Shown here: positions 51,379 through 64,000 of the stretch, piece by piece
Layout of the letters: the number at the start of each line of letters is the position of its first letter
How positions within the stretch are numbered: position 1 is the stretch's first letter
Source of the DNA: Aphelenchoides besseyi
Lineage: Eukaryota; Nematoda; Chromadorea; Rhabditida; Aphelenchoididae
NCBI GenBank assembly: GCA_024699855.1
Contig: JAMPIQ010000002.1
Span: 9,672,001-9,736,000 of the forward strand
DNA: 64,000 nt
Direction: 5' to 3'
The notes under the pieces: model-generated
Seen by the model: only the letters and a program-made list of their open reading frames with translations
Database searches by the model: none
Told to the model about the DNA's origin: nothing
Position numbers and translations under genes: made by a program

Positions 51379-52475
51379 CTAAACGCTTCCACGACCGCTA
51401 CTCTCGAAACTCTTGCAGAGATTGTACTCGTGACCATCGTTTCGATGCGTCGTTCCCAAACAGATGGCAAACGAAGCGTGTTCGGAATTTGGATTGTTAG
51501 GAGAAAGGCGAACAAATTCATCAGGTGGATTCACAGATTCGTACGGATTTCGAACCATTCGCAAATTTCGATATCCATACGTTTTCCAAGGCAAATCGTA
51601 ACTGAAAATAAGCTTATCAATACGAAGTCAAATGAAGTTGCGTACTGTGATTCCGTAATTTGTGTTGAAGGCGAAGAAGCCGTATCTGTTCTTTTGAGTT
51701 TTCGACGTAAATCTTGATTTGATTTGTAGAAGTACGTACACATCGTAAGTATCAGTACTGTTGTTGCACCCAGTGCAATGCAAGAACACGCCAAAAAGAA
51801 GGTCATAGAAATCGAGTTTGTGCTACGCTCCTTGAATGTATTTTTTCGTTTAGAAGCATAATTTCGAAGAACTTACCTCGTTTGTTATAACCGAACTCGC
51901 GTCGATTAAACACCAGGGACAGCGTTTTGAATGAACGTCCACTCTTAATGATGCTTTAAAACATTTCCCGTGCAAATCCAAATGAAAGGAAAGTTCGTTT
52001 TCATTTTGCTAAACCGTTGATTATAGGGGAAGCCTGCAATCATCCTTACTGTATGATTGATATGGCTGACCAATCGATCGGGAGGTGACGAATCGCATAT
52101 GCGCATAAAATTGAAAGTTGGATCAGTGCCAACAACTTCAGACCTCATTTCGAAAGCCGACAACTCGATTTGTTGAATCGGATTGTAAACAAATCGATCG
52201 TAGACTCCTTCCTAAATCCAGTTCATGGTCACGTTCAAATAATGAAAACCCACAATAGCGCTTTGATTCAGTTGAATCGACGAAGTCACAAGTTGTAATT
52301 CACCGACGCTGATTGTACTTCGAAATTGCGGGGCTCCACAAATTTCTGTCAGACAAGACGGGACGATGTGAAACGAGCGAAGCTCCGCAACAATCCATTT
52401 GACTTGAGCACTTCCAGTGATTTGGGTAATCACAAGCGTCGATTTGAGCAGCAATAAAAGGAGTTTGATGTCCAT
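51379..52475 (-). CDS. Unknown type I membrane protein
   Basis: Five exons: 52475-52254, 52211-52050, 52008-51877, 51830-51646 and 51601-51379 (307 aa). It starts with a signal peptide (MDIKLLLLLLKSTLVITQI), then about 170 lumenal or extracellular residues with seven cysteines, including CLTEIC and CPWC. One helix follows (MTFFLACSCIALGATTVLIL), then a cytoplasmic tail of about 110 residues with HYDLPWKTYGYRNLRMV and PYESVNPPDEFVRLSP. The tyrosine and Pro-rich tail looks like a docking tail for signalling adaptors, which is inference. I do not recognise the family. The exon choices avoid two apparent introns of about 21 nt that would be too short. Confidence 0.68.
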
Positions 52476-55400
52476 TTATACGAAAACAGGTGAGCTGAAA
52501 TGAGAAGCCTTGTAAGTACAAGTGAATAGATTCGGCTCTCGATTGTTGCGAACAAAAAATAACCCATAAGGCCGAAATGATATCGGAGAGTGTGCACGGT
52601 GAGATTGGGTTTCAGTTTTTTGTTACCATCGACCTGAACCGCCGAGAGTTTGCTCTATGGCACACTTTGCTTTGGCGCGAACATCGGCGGCTTCGTGAAA
52701 AGCGAACGGTGCGCAGCAGGAGGTAACGAGCTTCAAGTTTGCCCAATTTAAAAACAAGAGTTCATATCACGAGCAAACAAACAGTAAAACGAAAAGAGTT
52801 GGCGGGAATCCAGAACAAAAGTTGTAAGCAAAATACTCCGTGGAGATTTTTGGTTCTCAGCGGCACCGTAAAACCTTAATCTTGATCGAAGTGTCCGGCA
52901 GTCAACTTTAAAGCAAACAAACGAGGCAATTTAAATAAGTGGACAGAGAGAGCGGCGCAAAACAAAGTTAAAATTAATGGCGAAAAATTAGCGGTCGATC
53001 AACCAAATTGATTGAAAACAAACGAGGACACAGTCGTCGATTTTTTTGATTCCGAACGTCTATCGATCCTTTGTGCCGGGACTGGTGCCGAAAGAAGAAA
53101 CAGGCGCGCAAGCAGCTGGTCAGCAACGTTCGGATGCGGTATTGTTTTGAAGTTTATGACAGAAATGTCAGGAGGCTGATTGGTCAAAAGTTGCGGTAAA
53201 ACTTCAGAATCGCTTATGACAACCGTTCAGTTTGATTTGTTGATAGGTTCCCGAACAACCACTTCATGGTGCACTGTTTGAGTTGAACGAACAAAACTAA
53301 AGATGTTTCTTGACGAAAACGAAGTTACTTCTTTGTTGCTAACTTGTCCATTGTGAGCAAAAGAGGCGTGAAGTCTGACTTGGAAATGAGGTCGGTAATG
53401 TCCTACTATTCCTGGACACAAAAAACGCAACACATCGTCCAACTTTAGCCGCTGTCAGAAGTAAAAACAAGTAACTTCGTTTAGCGGACACAAGAACTAA
53501 TCCCTGAAGTATTTGACGCGTTCCAAAGGTTTGAGTTTACGAAAACCTCTAATAGATAGTAAGCTTTACGAATGATAAGACTTAAATGGTTAAGCGTACA
53601 GTCAAGTTGTCATTGATATTTAATTAACAGGACGACGAAATTTCTTTGGTTACAAACAATCGATAGTGAAATGCGCAATATCGGAAACCGCACAGTTATG
53701 TCAACAACCAACTTATGTCATTCAAAACAGGTGCTTGAAATCGACGACAAGAAGGGAGACGGCCGCTTTTTGAAAACTGTTGTACGGACATGTGCGGTCC
53801 AATGAAGACGATTCTCGTGTCACCGGGCTGATGACTGTTACATTAACCAAGTGGTTTGAAACGACAAAATTTGCTTAGACGACAATCAACACAAATGCGC
53901 GTACTTTTGCGAAGTTCAGTGGGCCGTGCACTGAGGCGGAGGAGCAAACTAAATAGCGACCAATTTTAAAAGCGTGAAAGTGGTCATTTTCCGTTGGTCA
54001 TTATAACAAACACTGTAGCGGCAAGATGGAAAGCGGCCTTCATTCACTCTTCAACTTCTTCCCGCAATTTTCCTCACCTTAAGATTGTTCGTTCAAGCGA
54101 AGAAACCGACACGTTAAAAACAAATTTCAAATCTTATTGTCAGTAGAAACGTTCGAGTTGAGCGAGAAACAATCAGTCGAGACTGTCCAGTTGGTTTTCC
54201 TGCAATTGAAAGATAAACTTTCAGCTACAAGCAAACGATATGCAGAAAACGGATTAGGTAAAAGCAACACGCACCATGGAAACAAATTGCGGAAAGTTAA
54301 TCAGTCGTTAGAGAGATTACGGTCTGATACGATTCTGTTACCAAACGAAAGTATCACATGCGAAATCAAGACGTTTGACAGTTGGATCGTAAAACGCAAC
54401 AGTAGGCGTGGATTTAAGAAGTGACAGAATGGTCTGAAAAAAAGGACTTAAGTCATGGAGCAGATGCGCATTAAATTTCACGAAATGCTGCAGTGAGCAA
54501 TTATTCTTCAACAATCGAAGACGAATGAGGACGGCAGAACATGTGGCGGAACGGAGAATTCAAATGGCGATAACTCTCGCGCTCTTTCGCTTAAAAAACA
54601 AGCCGACAGATTCGTGAGTTGCAATCAGATAAAACAGCTCTACGAGTTCAAGATCACGCACTCAATCAACACCGCTAAACTTCACGACCCATTCGGGTGC
54701 TTTCAGATCGTAAAGTTGCTTCAAGAAGCTTTTAGCATCGACAGAACAAATCAACGAATTCACACGATAAAAATAGCTCAACAAACTTACGTTTTCAGAC
54801 GAATGAACGGACTGAGAGATGGCTGCAGGCGTGTTTTTGTCACACATCATTTGCATTTGTTAGAAGAGAAAACTGAAAGACCATCAAAATAGAATCGTAC
54901 AATTGAAGAAAAGTTTGGCAGCGTCGGGGTCACATCTGCCGATTTGCAATTACTTCAATACCCAATTGTTGTTGGTGAAGGTGTCAATTGCTTCTTTGAT
55001 CCATTTGCGAATATCTTCTGTTCGCAGAAAAAAGGAAACACAAGGCCGTTCGACCGGGAATAATTACTGTCTTCCTGTGTGAAGTACAACACTGCTTCCT
55101 GCATTCCGGATCATGTGAATTCTCGACAACAAACCAAAAACAAAGCATACGGTAATCGCGAAAACAACACGAGCGCCGAAACATGAACCAAATTTCGAAG
55201 ATTCAGATTTATTTTGCTCCGGAACATGAAATCCGATTTGTCTGAACTGCGCAGTTTGTCAAAATGTCACAGATGCGCAACCATCAAACTTTGAAGAATG
55301 ACAAAGCAAATGGTCGCTAAACTCATAAGCGGAATACGAATATTTGAGCCGTCCAGGGACCGGACAAACGAGTTTGCAAACGCGACAGTCGCTTCCGTGC

Positions 55401-56219
55401 ATTTGTCACATTAGTTCTAGGGCGTCAATTTCCGACGATGAATTAGCTGAGATCGTGGTTTAGCGGCTTGGCCATAAAGTCGAAAATCGAAATGTCCGGA
55501 GACTAAGTCGCGCAGAGATATAAATCGAAAAGAAGCGTGCGCAGTATTATTGCAATTTTGGGACGATGTGTCAAGAACCAAACACGATCTTTGCAATTTC
55601 TTTATTGCAACTCAAATGTCAACTGTCAGTCGGAATTCAATCTATTGCTTAACTGCACACTGTGTTTTCTTTTTCTTCTGACCCTGCGGATGATGTTTTG
55701 ATATCTCCCGAGAAATTTTATTACGGAACATAAGTCGTCGAAGCTGCTATGTACGTCCACGAAACAAAAAAGTTTGCCAATTCGCCAAGTGCTCAAGAAA
55801 ACTTGATTTACAATGTTTCCCTCTCGACTTTACAATCTTGTTTGCACTAAAGAACTTACGTAGACCAGTGGTCACAAAATAACAGCAAGATAACGTCAAA
55901 AGAAGTGATTGATGGCAAATCAATGGAACAGAAAAATTTACTGGACGAACAGTTTGCTTCGATCTAACGAACATTTAAATTAGTTTTCCAAACGAAAGGA
56001 TAAAAACAAAAAGATAAGAAAAGTACACTTGTTTCTTCAGAAAATGTGCTTTCAAATTCGCGCCTACGGTCACTCGTTTGCTCACACGAGAACGCCGTCA
56101 ACGTGCACAACTAAGTGCGTTGCCACGGAAAAGTTGAGCTTTCTTGATATCATTTCTGAAGTTTGTTTCGTTGGCAATTCGGCGGTGGGAATCGTGTGTT
56201 CAGAAGTTCGATTATCGAA
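52476..56219. other. Gene-poor stretch
   Basis: 3.7 kb with only short, overlapping, motif-free open frames on both strands. No tandem repeat, hairpin or transposon ends noticed. It separates the divergent starts of the type I membrane protein and the ArfGAP. Confidence 0.5.
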
Positions 56220-57804
56220 ATGCCACCAAAAGGAAAAGTCGATTTAAAGAAATTGGAAAATGAGAGATTGACTGGTAAGTTGGATTGCTATAAGAATCTC
56301 AAGCACACGTCATTTTAGCGCTGGTTATGGAGTTGCTTCAAGAAGATGATAACAAGTATTGTGCCGACTGCGAAGCGAAACAACCACGTTGGGCCTCGTG
56401 GAATATCGGTGTGTTCTTGTGCATTCGCTGCGCCGGTTTACATCGAAACTTGGGAGTTCACATTTCGAAGGTCGGTGAATTTAAAATACGAACTTGTAGT
56501 TTTTAATTTCAGGTCAAGTCTGTTAGTTTGGATACGTGGCTTCCGGAACAGGTACAAAGTATGCGCGTCATGGGAAACGCGAAGGCAAAAGCGGTTTACG
56601 AAGCCGAACTACCGGACACGTTTCGACGTCCACAAACCGATCAACAGCTCGAAAACTTTATAAGAGCGAAATACGATGCAAAAAGGTAAACACTTTTATC
56701 TGGAATTCTTATATTCGGTCTTATTTATAGATATATACTTAAAGGTTGGGTACCGCCTGTTGTCGACGTGAAAGACTTGCCACCTTTAACAGAACCTGCT
56801 TCGGGTAAGAAAAAAACTGTGTTGAAGAGGTTGAAATGCGAATTTATAGCTAAACCTGCTCTCAAAAAGCTTCCACTTCCCAATAGTGGTAATGCACAGT
56901 CCGTTCAACAGCGATCTAACGCTCAAACGGAAGCTGCGAAGAAACAGGAGTCAACGTTAGTCGATTTGTTTAGCACCGACGCTCCGCCAGAGGTTTGCAC
57001 ACGTTTCTATCCAATCAATCGGCTTGTTGTAGAACAGAGAATCAGCTTCGAAATCGTCGATAGATTTGTTCGGAAATTCGGAGCCGTCTAAGTCGGTGAA
57101 ATCGCCAATGGATGATAATCTGGACGACCTTTTCGGTTCGATGGTCAGCGCGCCCTCGATTCCGCCCACACAAAGCAAACCAACAAACTCGAATACGAGC
57201 AACGTTGACGCGTTAACTGGAGGCTTAGAATCATTGGATTTTAACAATTCACGCAAACGTACGTTTAATTTCGAAATCGAATAACATCATTTCTTTTGAA
57301 TTCTTGTTTTCAGCAATGAACAACGATGATATAATGGCGCTTTACAATCAACCAACAAACATAAATTCAATGATGGAAATACCGCAACAAAACCAATTTC
57401 AAAACTTCAATCGAAATCCAATTCAAACGATGGGAAATGCGCAGATCTTAACCACTGGATTCGCTCAAATGAATCAATCTGCTTTTACTCCGGACAACTT
57501 ATCATCATACGTTTCTGCACAACAATGGCCCAACGATTCTATGACCACTTCCACTCCAGCGTTTGGTGACTTGTCGAGTGCTCATTTCGGACCACCAGCA
57601 AATCAACAACCACCCAAGAAATCAACTTCTACCGCATTCGACGACCTTTTTGCCGTAGCATCAGCTCAATTCTCTTCAGCGCCGGTCACACAAACCAACC
57701 CACCGATTTCAACGGGTAATCAAAACTCGACGATGTTCAACAACACCGTTCCACCGCCGAAAGTCTCGAACGCTCAACAAGATCTGGAATCCTTGTTCAT
57801 GTGA
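56220..57804 (+). CDS. ArfGAP of the SMAP1/2 type
   Basis: GTPase-activating protein for Arf GTPases, acting in clathrin-coated vesicle traffic. Exons: 56220-56274, 56319-56470, 56513-56685, then from about 56732, with later exons to the stop at 57804. The ArfGAP zinc finger is intact: CADC, then 16 residues, then CIRC, followed by [20 protein letters not shown] with the arginine finger. SMAP marks are [27 protein letters not shown] and [11 protein letters not shown]. The C-terminal half is disordered, rich in Gln, Asn and Ser, with repeated acidic DLF-type elements ([30 protein letters not shown]) suited to clathrin or adaptor binding. The junction near 57012-57070 is my weakest exon link. 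A cag acceptor ends 16 nt before the ATG. Confidence 0.88.
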
Positions 57805-58700
57805 TATGTGTTGTTATTTTATTATTTGTGGTTGTTTTCACAAGAAGATGTTGGTGTGTGCACAAGATTTTAAATGAACGTTTTAATCGAGAACCACGTT
57901 TCGTCGCTTATCCACATATCTACAACGGTTACTGTGCTTAATTCGCCACTTTTAAAACATACGCAGTTGAAATCTATATTTAGTTCTAACCACTATTCTA
58001 GTCAACTCTAAAGATATCTGTTCATCTAGCATTCAACACGTTCAATACCCATCTTCACGTTTTGGCAGCTTGTAATCACGTTATTCTCAAGTTCAGTAAC
58101 TTATTAGCCACCGCATTTTGTTTCCTGCATTCCCGTTCAAATCATAAAAGTTTCCGTTTTTTTGGCGAGATCCGTGCATTTCAATTCAGCTCTTTAAATC
58201 GCTTAACAATTGTTTACGTTTACTTTTTAAGCTACATGCTATTCAATCTATTCGTGAAATAGACACCACTTTTTATGACAGTTCATGTCAATCAAATTGT
58301 CATTCACAGCAATTCTTTCAGTTTTATTGACATTTTCAGAATCGTTTGAATTCTAAGTTATTAAATCTCAGAAATGTACGTTTGTTTGAATTTTCTAACT
58401 CGGTGTTGTCAAATCGCTTGTATCGCAATCAATAAAATGCTGGTAGAAAAGAGCTGGACACAATTCGTTGGCTTGACGGTTCCCAGAGACATTCGATATT
58501 TTTGGTTGTTCATCATTAAAAGGTTTCTATTTGCAGACGTCAAATTTCTTCTAAATATCCGCAGATTACGTCCGTTGCTATTGGTTACTTTAAATGCTAT
58601 CGTCTTCATCCTTTAAGTCACATCTCTTGTAATTTAAGAGCTGTGAATATGTCCATGAGCTCATTCACCAATAGAGTTCTTTATCTGAGTGACGCGTGAA
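57805..58700. other. Intergenic stretch, no gene seen
   Basis: 0.9 kb between the ArfGAP and the MXRA7-like gene on the same strand. Short open frames only. Confidence 0.45.
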
Positions 58701-59555
58701 ATGGTTGACGACTTTGAGTGGTTTCAATCAGATCAGTGGTTGCCGGCGCCCGATTACCTTCATAGTTTATGGCAAGGTGCTACGAATCTATTTTATTACA
58801 CTTCACGTGGTATTCATCAAACACTCACTGATTCAGCTAATTTGGTCCCATTAATTTGTTGTGCACTACTTGGAATTGTTGTTCCCTTATTGCTCTTGAT
58901 AATGTGGCGTCTGTTTCAATGGAAACAAAAAACGAGTATGTTGTCTATTTAAAATTACATTAACACAATCGTTTTTAGCCAAAGAAACAGTTGAAGAAAA
59001 GACGGGAAAGTTCAACGAAAAACTGCTCTCTACACTAAAAATCAAACCAAAAAGTAAAAAGCCGAAGAAAGTTGAGGAATCAAAGATTTCGACTTTGCGT
59101 AAGTCTCCGTCATCCACAGCCCCGAGTCCAACCCCACTGTTGGCTTCTGAATTGAGTTGTTCGTCTGTTGATAGTATTGAGCCAAAATCGGTGGAAGTAG
59201 AGTCTGCTTTGAAGCTCAATTCTACCAACAATCCTCTGAATTCAACGCGTATGACGAATGATTTCGAATTAGATGACGAGTCCATGAAGAAATTATGTGA
59301 AATGGAATTTCACGGCAAACTCAAAACAGCAACTTTACGTGCTCGAGCCGAGAAACTCCAAGAGGGTATGAGTAAAGAAGAGCGCGAGAGGGTTAGTTCA
59401 TCTCTGTTTTCAACATCTTCATGTGTTTGTAGGAAAATATGTTGAAGATGAAACAAATGGAAGAAATTTTCCGGATGATGCAGAGTCAAAGCGAAAAGTT
59501 CGGTATCGAAGACAAGTCGGAACTATACGACCAACTGAAATTGTACACAACCTAA
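58701..59555 (+). CDS. Single-pass membrane protein with an MXRA7-like C-terminal helical domain
   Basis: Three exons: 58701-58935, 58979-59391 and 59433-59555 (256 aa). An acidic/aromatic N-terminus (MVDDFEWFQSDQWLPAPDYL) is followed by one helix (LVPLICCALLGIVVPLLLLI), a Lys-rich stretch, a Ser/Pro linker and a helical C-terminus: FHGKLKTATLRARAEKL, then MKQMEEIFRMMQSQSEKFGI. The order TM, low complexity and RARAEKL…EIFRMM…FG resembles the matrix-remodelling-associated protein 7 helical domain, a family of unknown function, from memory. RIC-3 was considered because of the TM plus coiled-coil layout, but the helix motif fits MXRA7 better. Poly(A) signal at 59634-59639. Confidence 0.65.
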
Positions 59556-60095
59556 GCATTTTATAAACAATACTACGCTTCAAATCGTTAACTATGTTCA
59601 TCCTATTCTTGTTATAATGTCAATCTTAATCGTAATAAACAAGTAGTTTAGAGTTGGTATGCTTACTAGTCGCCATACAGTCATTGGAATTGTTAAATGA
59701 ATTTTTTTGTCATTCAAAAGTTCACAACATGGACACGTTTACAGTTTCAAATTAAATTTAAAGTTTATTGAAATGCATACAACGAATTAAAAGTTACAAA
59801 AAAAACAATCGAAATGATCGCAGATTGCGACCGGTGTGTATTTTGCCATAACCAAGTTAAAATAATTTACAAACACAAACCTCTACGAATAACTTAAAGA
59901 TCAGCATTGAATAATTTTACCGATAACATCCACAACCTTATGAGTCGAAAGCCGTGTTGCGAGTTTTTAACGACACGTTAGTCGAGATCGAATAACAAAG
60001 CGAATATTTGGACCATAGTAGTCAATTTGAAAAATAGAAAGTTGAAGAATAAGGTAGAAAATAAGTCGAGTAAAATTGGCCAGTAAATTGGCCGT
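59556..60095. other. Convergent intergenic region with 3' ends
   Basis: AATAAA at 59634-59639 for the MXRA7-like gene (+), and AATAAA on the minus strand at 59764-59769, about 330 nt beyond the Mi-2 stop. Confidence 0.5.

Positions 60096-64000
<3,905 letters not shown>

Noticed and set aside
52476..56219. Possible genes among short frames in the gene-poor stretch
   Set aside because: Frames under 100 codons, none with signal peptides, domains or consistent splice pairs.
58701..59555. RIC-3 acetylcholine-receptor chaperone
   Set aside because: Only the TM plus coiled-coil layout is similar; RIC-3 usually has two N-terminal hydrophobic segments, and the C-terminal helix motif fits an MXRA7-like domain better.

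Overview
This window is nuclear DNA of a nematode. Genes are broken by many short GT-AG introns, mostly about 35-70 nt. The readable proteins are animal proteins with Caenorhabditis-type counterparts: an UNC-7-like innexin, xbp-1, a SEK-1-type MAP2K, nidogen, a Cys-loop channel and a Mi-2/CHD ATPase. I saw no prokaryotic operons, CRISPR arrays, rRNA, tRNA or intact transposons. I cannot name the species. All exon models were built by eye from splice consensus, phase and remembered family motifs. No search was run.

Layout: 1-417 is the 3' end of an unrecognised gene (+), followed by about 6 kb without a gene. 6672-10960 is an unc-7 type innexin (+). 12138-14026 is a secretin-class GPCR (+). 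On the minus strand, sek-1 (17067-15816) lies just upstream of xbp-1 (15447-14419). 18113-19661 is an STK32/YANK kinase (+). 22575-20307 is an SLC13 transporter (-). 28889-24544 is a large Patched-related membrane protein (-). 30484-29836 is a small secreted protein (-). 31046-32271 is the OST3/OST6 subunit of oligosaccharyltransferase (+), followed by a small membrane protein (+). 38511-33349 is nidogen (-). 39617-46288 is acsd-1 (ACMSD, +); its 5 kb fourth intron contains an antisense Cys-loop channel gene (40655-42715). 47218-50697 holds three plus-strand genes: a four-helix membrane protein, a Gln-rich protein and a Rab33-like GTPase. 52475-51379 is an unknown type I membrane protein (-). 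A gene-poor 3.7 kb follows. Then come a SMAP-type ArfGAP (56220-57804, +), an MXRA7-like protein (58701-59555, +) and the 3' part of Mi-2 (60096 to beyond the window end, -).

The most interesting point is xbp-1. Two overlapping reading frames are joined by removal of 20 nt (14871-14890) flanked by two IRE1-type hairpins. That is the metazoan unfolded-protein-response splice, with an intron shorter than the 23 nt (worm, fly) and 26 nt (human) forms I remember. It sits directly downstream of a p38-pathway MAP2K on the same strand, and these two pathways interact in C. elegans. Other points worth a look are an STK32 kinase whose beta-3 lysine is arginine, a secreted protein with an L,D-transpeptidase-like pattern in which the catalytic Cys position is Ser, and a Patched-family protein without the usual acidic residues in transmembrane helix 4.
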